From: Zantedeschia hybrid cultivar
Lineage: Eukaryota; Streptophyta; Magnoliopsida; Alismatales; Araceae
DNA length: 64,000 nt
NCBI GenBank assembly: GCA_030544215.1
Contig: JARZZO010000004.1
Coordinates: 17,782,501 to 17,846,500 of the forward strand
Direction: 5' to 3'
A model generated the notes under the pieces. That model did not search any database. It saw only the letters and a program-made list of their open reading frames with translations, and was not told the DNA's origin. This document shows, piece after piece, positions 44,441-55,369 of the stretch. The position numbers and the translations under genes are program-made. Position 1 is the first letter of the stretch. Every line of letters begins with the position of its first letter.

Positions 44441-45053
44441 CTAAGTTCAAAGACACCCCCCGCCGAAATCAACGGCCATGATCATCTCCCTCATCAACAT
44501 CGCCTCTCGGATACACACCACGTGCACCGTCCTTCGGTAATGATGACGGCCCGACTCCGGGAATCGAAGCAAGGTAATCAATGGCCGAAAGCGGTCCGAC
44601 CCTTCGGCTGACCACTCGGATGCCCGCCACGTGTTCCGATCCGTGTACCAAGGAGAGAAGAGGCGGCAATCCGAGTAGAGCCTCGGACAGAGAGCCGAGG
44701 TGACCCGCGATCCGCGTACGGCCATGATCCCTTTGTGTTTCTAACGGAGCGGCCAGATGCGCGACGCATGTCCTGTGTTTCTTCGCGACGCGACCGTTCT
44801 GACGGAAAAGTCGACGTCCGTCCCGTCCATTTATTGAGCCTGACATAGCCAGCGGCCTCGTCTCTTCGCGTTCAAGAGCGAGGGCATTCCGTCACTACGT
44901 CCCGAACAAAGGCGATTAATGGCTACTGACCCTCGGTCGACCGAGGGCATCATTTCTTCTTAACAGAACAGGAAGCCTCGGATAACACCTGCCACGTTGT
45001 TCCCCAGAGGAGGCTTCAGATTATACTCTCGCCATCTCAAATATGAGGAAGAC
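44441..45053. other. Region between antisense promoter and polypurine tract
   Basis: GC-rich, with overlapping short frames on both strands and no recognisable domain. Probably upstream sequence of the antisense gene plus the element's 3' end. Confidence 0.35.
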
Positions 45054-45070
45054 AAGAGTGGGGGGCTATG

Positions 45071-45900
45071 TGATGAGGCAGAATCCGATTCGGCCCATTA
45101 AAACAAGCCCAACACAGATCGGCCCATCAGCGGCCTAACAGCCTTCGGCCCAATAGCCTTCGGCCTGTTAGCGGCTCAGCAGCCCTCGGCCCAGTAGGCT
45201 TCGGCCCATCAGCGGCCCAACCCCCTTCAGCCCAATAAGCCGTGTCCGGCCCACTCCGGTGGGAGGACTAGGCACTATGGCGGTTTACTAATAAACCCAG
45301 AACATAGTCCTATATCGGCTACCACCGTTAAGCATCCTCTATCATCCGCTATAAATACACCGCTATTTATTGCCAAAGGGAGGTCTTCGTGACCCTCAAA
45401 GACTATAGTCCAAAAAGCATTAAAGCTACTTCTTCCACCTCTTTGACTTCTGAATCGAATCATCTTCAGAAACTAACTTAACCGTCGGAGAGGATTCCTA
45501 AGGGCCAAAGCCCGGGACTCCTGCTGACTGGTTTTTCTTCTTCTTTCCCTCCTGTAGGGGCTCGGTTTGAATCTTCGCCGACCTCCCCGAGTCGGTCTCG
45601 GCCACCGACCTCGGACTTCTTCCTCCGGTCTCGACGCCATTCGCTGGCTGGTCCTCGCTTAAAGGTGCTTCGGTTCCGTCCCGCACCAGCTGTCCCTCAA
45701 CCGGAGGAGCTTCGGCCGCGTCTTCCGAAGGCTAGCCCGCATCCGGCCGAGCACCCCTCGGCTTCGGACCTTCGACCGCGTCTTCGCCTTCATTGCCTTC
45801 CGGATCCCCGTCGGGCCTCTTCACCGATCCGACCCAGCTCCGGATCACAAACTTCGGATTTCAGCCTCAGAATCCGGTCGTGATAGCTTCGGATACATCA
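45071..45900 (+). repeat. 3' LTR of outer element
   Basis: 830 bases, TGATGAGG...TACATCA, TATA box at 45349-45358. It is followed by the right TSD CGATC (45901-45905). It lacks several of the TCGGCCCATCAGCGGCC repeats present in the 5' copy. Confidence 0.95.
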
Positions 45901-45905
45901 CGATC

Positions 45906-46342
45906 TAATCCATAGAATTAGGGATTAAATTAGTATTTAGGTTACAAGTCTTCACCCACACCTTCCATGGATCGTGTTATGTATTGAGTTCAAGTTAATC
46001 TACTTCGATTAACTCTGATCCGCAAGTCTTTAGGGATTGGATTGAATCGTCTAATTATAAATCTGTAAGTATCCGTAGATATTGGCTCCAATCCCCATGT
46101 TGTAAAGAAATTAAATTTAAATTATTTAACGTTACATTCAATATAATGAGAGACACTTGATCGACGTTCGCTTGATGCACCACATAACCTATTCGGAATG
46201 AATGTAAATAGATTATAAATTGGAAATGAATTTAGACTCATTGTAAATTTGTAATTACTTTATAATCTTGATAGAAGATGTTATTTTAGTGTGGATTAAT
46301 TAAAGGCCTAAGATTTTAATATTTAAGTGTAATAATATTTTT

Positions 46343-46345
<3 letters not shown>
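45906..46345. other. AT-rich spacer
   Basis: Pre-insertion flank of the outer element. No gene, repeat or RNA is seen. Confidence 0.4.
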
Positions 46346-46428
<83 letters not shown>

Positions 46429-46429
46429 T
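46346..46429. repeat. (TA)n(GT)n microsatellite
   Basis: About 68 bases of pure (AT)n followed by (GT)n. Likely polymorphic in length. Confidence 0.95.
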
Positions 46430-46929
46430 AGATACAATATGTGTATGTCATTGCGCATAGATTTTAGTCATCAGAGTATTAATTTTAATATTCTATAATT
46501 CAAAATCCAATCCGATACGATCAGTGGTTAAGTGGGTCGCATGTGAATCATGATGATCTCTGATGCAATCTGTGTCGCCCCACAACTGAAGAGAAAAATA
46601 AGCATAACCCAATCCTGGACAAGTCGTATGTGGATCAAAATATCTCTCAATCCGCTCTAACCCATTTACAATCCTAGCAAATTGAATGCCGGATGCTCAC
46701 AAGTTGCCCCCACAAATGCTGGTCCAGGTCAGAGTTTTAGTCTGACCAGGTCCACCTAATGTGGAGTACAAAGAGATAATATCTGTTGTACCGCCCGCCA
46801 TGCTTCTGGTACATTAAACATTTTTTTTTCTTTTGACAAATAAAAAGCCATGATTCATTCGTTCAAAATGCTACAGCAGAAGCATCCTCATATAAAGCAA
46901 AGCTGATAAAAGATGGGAGTGAAGAAGAG

Positions 46930-47100
46930 CTCCAACTGAATCAACTGGCTAAATAGGGCAGTTGGTTCATCACTTGCCTTCCAAATAGAAGGTCTCAAGT
47001 TCAAACTTAGTTGGAACCTAAAAACTCCCCAGCTATACGGCCTAAATAGTGTTGTTGGGATCTTTATCTCTTAGTCTGTGATATTATTTCCCCAAAAAAT
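46930..47100 (+). mobile_element. SINE-like tRNA-derived head
   Basis: TAGGGCAGTTGG (one mismatch to the A box) is followed 38 bases later by AAGTTCAAACTT (B-box-like). This is the usual SINE layout. The tail end is unclear and no TSD was found. A second tRNA-like head, in the other orientation, lies immediately downstream. Confidence 0.4.
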
Positions 47101-47260
47101 CAGACGGATCTGGAACACTCGCCTAATTAGGCGGAATTCTCGACCAGCGCAGAATTATATCCAACTCTGGAAGACATCTTGAATTCGATCCCTGGTCGCT
47201 TGTAAATGTATGTATATACCTGACCACTGTGCCACTGAACAAAAAAAAGAAGAAGGGCTC
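47101..47260 (-). mobile_element. SINE-like tRNA-derived head, minus strand
   Basis: Minus strand: TGGCACAGTGG (perfect A box) after a T-rich leader, then GGATCGAATTC (one mismatch to the B box) about 38 bases on. The body would extend toward 47100. No TSD is seen. Confidence 0.45.
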
Positions 47261-47346
47261 CAATAAATGTCTTGTTCAGCGATAAGGCCTGACGGGCAGT
47301 AGTGAGCAACAGAGTTACATTTTTTGGAAATATATTTCAAGTGGAT

Positions 47347-47667
47347 TGTTAGAATAATTCTACTTTAGAAAAAAGACAAAATTAAAAAGTATTTGATAGA
47401 TAGTACTTACTTCACTCATTTGCCTTAAAATTTTGAGTTAGATGGTCTAATAACTTTAACATGGTATTAGAACTCATAATTACGAATTGAACTACGTATC
47501 CCGTACTTGTGATCCACGTGACAGAACTTAAAATCAACCTGCACATGAGGGGCATGTTAAACTAGTCTTACATCAGAAAAAGGACGAAATCAAAAAGTGT
47601 TAGTAAATGGTGTCTACTCCACTCATTGTCTTAAGATTATGAGTTAGATAGCCTAATAACTTCAATA
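47347..47667 (+). mobile_element. Complete TRIM retrotransposon, 321 bp
   Basis: LTRs 47347-47461 (115 bp, TGTTAGAATAATTC...TTTAACA) and 47555-47667 (113 bp, TGTTAAACTAGTC...TTCAATA). The primer site TGGTATTAGAACTC directly follows the left LTR and matches the tRNA-iMet type. The polypurine tract GAGGGGCA directly precedes the right LTR. The 5-bp TSD TGGAT is at 47342-47346 and 47668-47672. There is no coding capacity. A relic of the same family is in PIN5 intron 1. Confidence 0.9.
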
Positions 47668-47672
47668 TGGAT

Positions 47673-47831
47673 CAAGTACTGAGACATAGTAAATTAGCAA
47701 TTCTACATAATCACCTTGACCTTCCATGGAGGAGCACTTTGCTTCAAACAATATGGTTCCATTGTGCGGCTACCTTCGAGTCTTCCTGGAGACCATAAGT
47801 CTCTACCAATTGAGGATCTATGGAGTGGATC
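47673..47831. other. Spacer between TRIM and LINE
   Basis: No domain or frame recognised. It may belong to the older LINE into which the younger one is inserted. Confidence 0.3.
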
Positions 47832-48552
47832 CTTTTTTTTTTTTTGAAACTAAAGGGAGGTAACTTGATTAAGACAAAGTAACAGGATTACAAAGGTAAT
47901 CTGCATTTAGAGCAGATGAAATACCCTCAAGAAACAGTGGATAGATCCAACAGTTATCCTGTGAGGTGGAGCAAGCTAATTTTGCTAAGCAATGAGCAAC
48001 ACCATTACATGTTCTAAGAATGAAACTAAGATTTAAAGACAGATGCTCCAAGAGATCCTGACAGTTCCAGATAATAATTTGAGTTCTCCAAGGAGGGTCC
48101 GTGATCTTGAAGACAGCATTAATAATGGTGAGGGCATCACCTTCCACAAGTGTAATGTCATGAGAGCTGGCCGCAAGCTTCAGAGCCTCCAGAAGGGCAA
48201 GCGCTTCAACAACACTGGGATCCGAGGAATACACGTCTGGAGAGGCAGAAGGTAGGAGTGTCCAAATGATCTCGCATAACAACATCAATACCACCACCAT
48301 TTGAATGAGTAGCTCCATCAAAATTGATTTTGAACTTGTTGATCTCCGGGGGCTGCCATTTAGATACCTTAAGTGATGCTACAGGGCCCAAAGTTGATGT
48401 TGTTTGCTGGCAGGACAACCAGAAAGCAGAATCAGTGGTGGCAGCAATCACAGTTGAGTAAGGATTGGGCTCCTTTCTATCAAAGACTTTACAACATCTA
48501 GCCTTCCAGATCTGCCAAAGGATTGAGAAGCACATGGAAATAAGATAGGTGT
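47832..48552 (-). pseudogene. 5'-truncated L1-type LINE, RNase H end and poly-A tail
   Basis: Minus strand: FSILWQIWKARCCKVFDRKE, then a plant LINE-type RNase H (INFDGATHSNGGGIDVVMRD), then a frameshift near 48230, then the rest of the domain (VVEALALLEALKLAASSHDI, LEGISSALNADYL). It ends in a 3' UTR and a poly-A tail (T run at 47830-47846 on the plus strand). Only the last part of ORF2 is present, as is usual for LINE insertions. It interrupts an older LINE fragment. Confidence 0.8.
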
Positions 48553-48715
48553 ATTTCTTATTTTTTGAAAAGGAGGGAGTGCTCCATTCCTTTTAGAAAG
48601 CCAAATACCAGGTTTCCCATATAACCTCGAACCACGATCCCAATGGCCCCAAAATAAGCAGAGACGGCTCCATCTAAATTGACTTTGCGAGCAACTGAGG
48701 GAGGAGGCTGCTATG
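48553..48715 (-). pseudogene. Older LINE RNase H fragment
   Basis: Minus strand reads VNLDGAVSAYFGAIGIVVRG and continues GFLKGMEHSLLF before the younger LINE. This is a separate RVT_3-type RNase H start from the one at 48300. It likely belongs with the zinc-knuckle fragment at 50500-51085, the two being split by later insertions. Confidence 0.65.
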
Positions 48716-48900
48716 TAGGGGTGTTCACTGTTCAGCTCAAATTGAAAAATCAAATTGAACCGGTTAATTTGGTTTGATTTGATTTAATTGAATTTTTGAA
48801 AATTTTAATTTGAGTTAAAACTAAACCGAATTTCTTAATTCAGTTTGATTTGATTTATCTTGTTCATAAATTAAACCAAACCGAATAAATCGAATTACAT
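48716..48900. repeat. AAACCGAACC-rich AT segment, left part of a MITE-like insert
   Basis: Begins GGGGTGTTCACTGTTCAG and repeats TTTGGTTTGATTTGATT and AACCGAAT variants. The same composition resumes at 50083-50480. This is typical of hAT-like MITEs, but the right terminus could not be matched. Confidence 0.4.
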
Positions 48901-50069
48901 TTTTTTTTTTTTTTTGACAACAAAGGTACTTTCATTCATAACTAACACAGAGAACGTACACAGAGAGGGGTGGGGATGCAGCAAGTGCCATAGCACGGGT
49001 GAGAAAACACAATACACGGAAGGGGGACAAAACACGTAAAGTAGAACAGTCGCTTAGATCCAGCAGGCAAACTAGCGAACACCTCGCAGGCATCCAACGA
49101 AGGCAGGGCACAATCGGAGAAGAAGCACAAGTTGCAGTCGGAGACGAGCACAGGAGCACCATGGCCAACCACACGAAGAGTCTTCACGCGATACTTAACC
49201 AGCTCAAAAGAACTGATATAGCAGGGGAGAAAACGGAATTTCACTGAAGCATCACCGGCATCAGCCGAGTGTAAAAGCTGCAAACAGCCACAGCTGAAAG
49301 GGGGTAGCTCGGAGACGTACATCGGCGCCGATTTACGGGATTCGCACAAGATCTCGAGCACTAGACCAAGCTTCAAAAACCCTAAATGGTACCAATCTTG
49401 AAGAAAGCCAAACCCAACAAAGATCCAAAAACCAGCGACCATGGAGGGGGAGGGTTTACAAACAAGGAAGTAAGGGAAGGGAAACACAAGACACAGTAAA
49501 TACTAGCCAGGATTTAGGAATCCAAGTCCAAAGAGAAACAGGACTCCACCAAAAACAGATCTAGATCTAAGTCTAGAAGACCAGCAGGAAAGAGGGAGGG
49601 TGGAAACGAGAGATGGAAGTTGGGGGCTGAAGACAGATGATGGGGAAGGTAGCGAAGGAAGGGGAGGAGGGGAGGCGGTCAACAATGGGTGAAACCAGAA
49701 CAACATAAGGCGAAACGGTGGAGGAGATCGGCAGATAGGTTTGGGGGGCGGGGTGGGAAGGGGGCGAAAAGGAAGAAACAGGAAAAAATAGACCTGGAAG
49801 GAGAAGACCAACCCCCAGGGGGCTGCCGCCGGAGACGGCAACAAAACCGAGTGAAACCAGTGAGGCTCTCGTGCAAATCCGGTGAGGATCTCGAGCACTT
49901 GGCCGCCGGAGATTTCCGCCCAAGGGGCGAGGTTTCCACCCAAAGGGGTGAAGAAGACGGCCTACTCACGCTGGCGAGGAGAGCGACGACAAACCCCCTA
50001 GAGGGGGCTACCGCCGGAGACACAACGAGAAGGCGCCAGAGGTTCCGCCAAGGAGGCGAGGTTTCCGCA
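48901..50069 (-). mobile_element. 1.17-kb retroposed element with poly-A tail and TSD
   Basis: Minus strand ends ...GAAAGTACCTTTGTTGTC plus poly-A (T run at 48900-48915). It is flanked by AATCGAATTACAT (48888-48900) and AATCGAATTATGT (50070-50082), a 13-bp duplicate with two changes. The 5' end is GC-rich with repeated GGCGGAA and GAAACCTCGCC. Several open frames of 114-181 codons (for example 48942-49487) show no RT, endonuclease or Gag similarity. Best read as a non-autonomous LINE-mobilised element, or a LINE deletion derivative made of 5' and 3' ends. Confidence 0.65.
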
Positions 50070-50082
50070 ATCGAATTATGTT

Positions 50083-50495
50083 AAAATGGCATAATATAAG
50101 TATTAATTTTTTAGATTAAGTGTGAGTTTATGTAAATTATAAGATATAAAATTCATATAATATTTTTTAGATTAACATTTTGTACAAAAAAAAAGTGTTT
50201 GAGTCCTTAATAAAATAGGATGTTTAACTATAATAGTCCATTTTGAAACTTAAACTTCTAAATAATTTTTAAATAATATTTTTTAATAACTCTTTTTAAA
50301 AAATAATGTTGAAATAAATTATTCAACCATAGTGACCCATTTTAAGACTCAAACTGCAAACCAAATCAAACCAAACCAAATTATTTCGATTTAGTTTGAT
50401 TCGATTTCAAACTATTACATTTTGATTTGGTTCGATTTGACTCTCTACTTCAGTTTGATTTTGTTTCTAAAGGGAATTTTGGATCGGGTTCAAAA
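50083..50495. repeat. AT-rich AAACCAAACC segment, right part of the MITE-like insert
   Basis: Continuation of 48716-48900 beyond the retroposon: TCAAACCAAACCAAA, TTTGGTTCGATTTGA and similar inverted pieces. No gene. Confidence 0.4.
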
Positions 50496-50499
50496 AAGT

Positions 50500-51085
50500 T
50501 TTCCAGCCACACCAGTCTAGCAAAATAGCATTCAAATAACATATATATGTTGAGTGGTTTCAATGCCATTGAAACAGATTCGGCAATTGCTGTCCACTCC
50601 AATCATGCACTGAGCAATGTTGGAATTCACAGGTAAAACATAGGATCTTGAGAGCAACAATCCTCTTAATGCTTAAATCCCATATTATTTTCCACACGGG
50701 ATTAGGAGAGGAGGCGGCTGGGGTGAAGAAATATCACATATGTACCTGTAAGCAGTTTTAATAGAGAACCCACCATCGTTTGTCAAACATGGAGATCTCC
50801 AGCAGAATCATATTGTGTAGGGAGCTCAATTGATAATGACTCATCTTATTTACCATTCTTAATTAGTTGAAACACCTGCACACAGGAGGACAATCCTTGC
50901 GGGTTACTGGGGCAACAATTTGATTGGGGACGCTTTTATCGTGCCAGATATTTGTAGATAAGCCATCCTAAAGACTTTTACAACAAGCAGCTCCAAACAG
51001 ATATTTTAACTGCAACATTGCCTTCCATGTCATACTTGGAGATTTCTTGAACTGAATTTTCATACTATTAGATCATCAATCGGAC
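50500..51085 (-). pseudogene. LINE ORF2 remnant with zinc-knuckle (zf-RVT) region
   Basis: Minus strand includes WKIIWDLSIKRIVALKILCF and, after a frameshift, CMIGVDSNCRICFNGIETTQ, which fit the reverse-transcriptase-associated zinc-binding domain of plant LINEs (CxxC then ETxxH). Upstream RT is not present. Interrupted by stops and frameshifts. Confidence 0.6.
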
Positions 51086-51159
51086 AGTTGCGAAAAAAAG
51101 TTTCATGGCTCTAGGCCCTCTACGGTTCTTGTACTTGAACTGCATCAAGGATAATATTT

Positions 51160-51800
51160 GTTGTGCACTCAGGGTCGGTGCAGTAAGCTGAATCATCATG
51201 CAATATAAGATGTCATTGGTTCAGTTGGTGGGGACATATAAATTGGACAACTTTTTCAACGGGTAGATCACAAAATATTAAATACGAGTGTAGGACTCTG
51301 AGTGTAACAAATGTACGTACACGTGACAAATATTGTGTGAGTATGATAAATACTATTTGTCATGACCACGAAGATTTGTCATATAAAAAACATTTATTAT
51401 GCCTATAAATCTATACACATATGCATAGAGATGATAATTACTTTTTCAGACATGACAAATACTATTTGTCGTCCTTGCGAACTGGTTGTCATGTCTGTAA
51501 AATATTTGTCATACCAAAAAATTTGTACACAGGTAGGTAGAGATGACATAATTTCTGGGCATGACCAATGTTTTGTAGGTACGACAAACAGTATTTATCA
51601 TACCTACATAATATTTGTCACGTGTACACATTTGTTATGCTCAGAGTTTTCCACTTGTATTTAATACTTGTGTGACTCACCTATTATAAAAATTGCTCAA
51701 CCCATCTGCCTCGACTCAATTGGACCAATGACACCTTGTATTGCAAGATGATTCAACTTACTGTGCTGACCCTCGATATAGCAAGTATTACTCCTGCAAT
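51160..51800. mobile_element. GACAAAT-family foldback MITE, copy 2
   Basis: Left arm (ATATTTGTTGTGCACTCAGG onward) and right arm (ACTGTGCTGACCCTCGATAT) pair as inverted repeats across about 110 bases, including CAATGACA(C/T)CTT and GATGATTCA. The interior is the GACAAAT/ATTTGTC alternation and ATTAAATAC(G/A)AGTG / CACTTGTATTTAATAC. It matches the element at 2160-2790 in layout and sequence. Confidence 0.7.
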
Positions 51801-52735
51801 AGGTATTGATTATTTTTAGGGTTTTTTTGCATGTATACCCCTTAAATATATTGTATCTACATATATACCTCCAACTCTCACATATTAACATCGATATTAT
51901 TGAAATTTTTAAAAAGTTGCACTTATACCCTTCAATATAATAATTTTACATAAATACTTTTAAATTCACTAATATTTTACACATATAACTTTCAATTCAC
52001 TAAAATCTTAAATACGAATGTAGGACTCTGAATGTAACAAATGTACGTACACGTGACAAATATTGTGTGAGTATGATAAATACTATTTGTCATGACCACG
52101 AAGATTTGTCATATCTAAAAAACATTTATTATACCTATAAATCTATATACATATGCATAGGGATGATAATTACTTTTTCAGACATGACAAATACAATTTG
52201 TCGTGCTTGCGAACTGGTTGTCATGTCTGTAAAATATTTGATATACCAAAAAATTTGTACACAGGTAAGTAGAGATGACATAATTTCTAGACATGACCAA
52301 TGTTTTGTAGGTACGACAAACAGTATTTATCATACCTACATAATATTTGTCACGTATACACATTTGTTATGCTCAGAGTTTTTCACTTGTATTTAATACT
52401 TGTGTGACTCACCTATTATAAAAATTGCTCAACCCATCTGCCTCGACTCAATTGGACCAATGACACCTTGTATTGCAAGATGACTCAACTTACTGCATTG
52501 ATCCTCAATGTAGCAAGTATTACTCCTGCAATAGGTATTGATTATTTTTAGGATTTTTTGCATGTATATCCCTTAGATATATTGTATCTACATATATACC
52601 TCCTACTCTCACATATTAACATCGATATTATTGAAATCTTTAGAAAGTTGCACTTATACCCTTCAATATAATAATTTTGCATAAATACTTTTAAATTCAC
52701 TAATATTTTACACATATAACTTTCAATTCACTAAA
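51275..52735. repeat. ~730-bp tandem duplication covering most of the MITE
   Basis: 51275-52003 and 52004-52735 are near-identical: CTCTGA(G/A)TGTAACAAATGTA, ACACAGGTA(G/A)GTAGAGATGA, CACTTATACCCTTCAATATA. The second copy lacks the left arm of the MITE, so it arose by duplication rather than a second transposition. The frames at 51362-51664 and 52067-52396 are the same non-coding sequence. Confidence 0.85.
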
Positions 52736-54535
52736 ATTTTACATTATGTATCTCCGATACCTCCTCCAATGATATCATGATTTATGCAATGATGTACTTT
52801 GTTGAAATTCACCAAAGTTTGACAGGAGAGGTGTAATACAACATTTTGAAGATTTCATGAATATTGATGATAATATGTGAGAGTTGGAAATATGCATACA
52901 AATACGTTCTATTTGAGGGTTATATATGCACAAAAAACCCTCATTTTCACTGGTACTACAAATGTGTACGTGTAGCAGACCACACGCACGGAACATGTGG
53001 GAGATGGGCAAAGAAAATAATGAGGAGAAAAAAAGATGCAAATGGGTAAAATTCAAAGCAGAGCTAAGGTGGATCTGTGGTCTATCCGGTTTGCTATCAA
53101 TTTAGAAAGTTTGTCCATTAATTAACTTGTAAAGTAATAATCGGACAGATTATTGAACTGTCAGTCTATTATATGCATTCAGTTAAAAAAGATTTAGATT
53201 TATATATTGATTTAATAAATTAATTGCCATTTGTATCCATAAGAAAAAAGCCTAAGATCCTCTCATAAAGCTTACTAATTAGAGTAGGAAGTGTTGAGAG
53301 GGTCATTTGTAAAAGAATTCCTTTACAAATAATTCTGCATAAAGAGATTCTTTTACAAATAATTCTGTCCCTCCTCTCCCACTGACTGACTCCCATCCAA
53401 AAGCTTGATCTCAATTCACAGTACACCAACAGCTGCAATTAGGGATGGCAAAGGTTATGTAACGGTGAAGATAATGACTATATTTTTATCTTATTCTTAA
53501 AAAAAAAAACGTATCCTTAATCTTATTCGTATTCTTATTTATTTACATTTTTATCATTATCCTTATCCTTAACAGAAACAGATATATAAGGTTTAAATTA
53601 TCAAACGATATATAATTCAACACATTCTTATACAAAAAAATAAATTATAATTTTTTATCGTATGTATGAAATATGATTATCATAAAACAAATATCAATAT
53701 GATTACTTTTAACTTCAAATTTATCATGTGAATGAATATATAGCATAATAAAACTATACCTATAAAGAAAGTAAATTAAAAACTTTAATAATTATACGTA
53801 AAAGAAAATTTTAAAAATAAGCACAATGCATATATAAGCATATATTAAGGTGTCATGCCTTAAATCCCATATTTGTCAAAAATTTCTAAAAATTTTATGT
53901 TTTCATAGATATGTTATATTGTAACATTTATATTTTCATAACTATGTTATATTATAATATTATAATATAAAATATAAAAAGATGGATAATTTGATTACAA
54001 GATACAAAAATAACTGTTTCCTTTTCCTTATCTTGAATAAAAAACTTAAAGATTATTCCTATTCTTAAATATATATCCTACTATATCCTATAAACTACAG
54101 GATGAATATTTTAGATTCTCCTTTTCGTTGCTGCAGCGGCGTGAAAAATGTGAGAGCAGAAGGGGAATCTAAAGGACAGCCAGAATCAATCTCCCTCCCT
54201 CCCACTTAGAGTTACCAAAAAAATGGCACCCATTTGAACTTTAAAACGTGAAAAATGTTTTAGGGCACGTTCGGACGAGAGTTATAAATGCTCTGAAATG
54301 TATTTTAAATTCAATTTTTATGATATATAACCTTATTTCGAGTAATTAGAAATGAGTTTATCATGCATTCGTAGGAGTTTATCATATAAATTGAAAACTT
54401 CCGCGCAAACATATTTTCCAGAAAATTTTATTTATAGTGAATAACGCTGGCGACGTCTTCAAGTAGGCATGCAAATGCCATAATTTGATCATTTAATAGA
54501 TTATTAACTTATTGGTCAAGCAATAGATAGCCTTT
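52736..54535. other. AT-rich spacer
   Basis: No supported gene. Holds A/T-rich low-complexity stretches (53450-54120 with TATCCTTAT-type repeats) and a GGGCACGTTCGG start at 54263 that resembles a MITE end but has no partner found. Confidence 0.35.
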
Positions 54536-54537
54536 TT

Positions 54538-54539
<2 letters not shown>

Positions 54540-54583
<44 letters not shown>
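54540..54583. repeat. (TA)n microsatellite
   Basis: Forty-four bases of pure TA alternation. Confidence 0.95.
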
Positions 54584-54585
<2 letters not shown>

Positions 54586-55369
54586 GGATAAGATAAAGGA
54601 TATAATTTCTTCTCGACCAATTGCATACGGTACATCAAGGATGCATTTTTTGCATTATTATAGTGTACTGGCCATTGAACCCAGCTTGCTTGGCAAGCAA
54701 GCAAGCTGGGGTTGACTCTATCATTATTCTTTTTTCTTCACATCACTTTAATAGCGAAATACAGTTGAATAAGGATAACTTATTTGCAGAAGAAGCCTTG
54801 TTCTAGTTGGATAGGCAACACACAGTATTTTGTCCTTGAATACCTTATTTTTTGAATAAGTTGAATAAATCATTTTTTCTGCATCCAAGAGTATAGTATT
54901 CCGTCTTGTATTCCATCATGTCATGAAATAGAAACACCTCTTATTTCAGCATAAGTAATCAGGAAAAAGTCATCCTGTAATAAACTATTCTCTTATAAAA
55001 GTGATCTTAGGATTTCCATAGAATCTAGAAGGAAGAGAAAATTTGAGTTTGGTAGGACCAGTGTCTCAAATTCAAATTTTTGACTTTTGAAAGAATTCAA
55101 AAACTTGGACGGGACGTGCATATATTTGTTTCACTCATCTCATTTTAACTTCTCTCCAAAATAAAGATGAGTGGAATGCAACACATCACTTCTTTGCACT
55201 ACTTGTCTACTTTCTTTTTTACTTTTTTAACATTTTTAAGTGAAGAAAACGAGAATCCATAGCTTTTCTAATAGTATTTGTTGTTATTTTTTCTCCCTCA
55301 CTTCTTTTTAAAAAAGACACAAAATCCTTTCTACTTTAATTTGGCTACCTCTCATTTATTACGTCTAAC
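54584..55369. other. Spacer, no gene seen
   Basis: Short interrupted frames only. A GCTTGCTTGGCAAGCAAGCAAGC stretch (two overlapping dyads, near 54686-54708) is the only structure noted. Confidence 0.35.

Larger units (their letters stand above)
24512..45900 (+). mobile_element. Outer non-autonomous Tat-type LTR retrotransposon (carries a nested element)
   Basis: Left LTR starts TGATGAGGCAG at 24512 and right LTR ends TACATCA at 45900. The 5-bp TSD CGATC is at 24507-24511 and 45901-45905. Removing the nested element (24724-39218 plus its duplicated AGCGG) leaves about 6.9 kb. Contents in order: split 5' LTR, TGGCGCC-type primer site, gag-like ORF, 47-bp repeat array, antisense three-exon gene, polypurine tract AAGAGTGGGGGGC (45054-45066), 3' LTR. 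There is no RT, RNase H or integrase, so it would need a partner's enzymes. Its LTRs differ at about 12 sites in the ~685 comparable bases after the insertion point. Confidence 0.9.
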
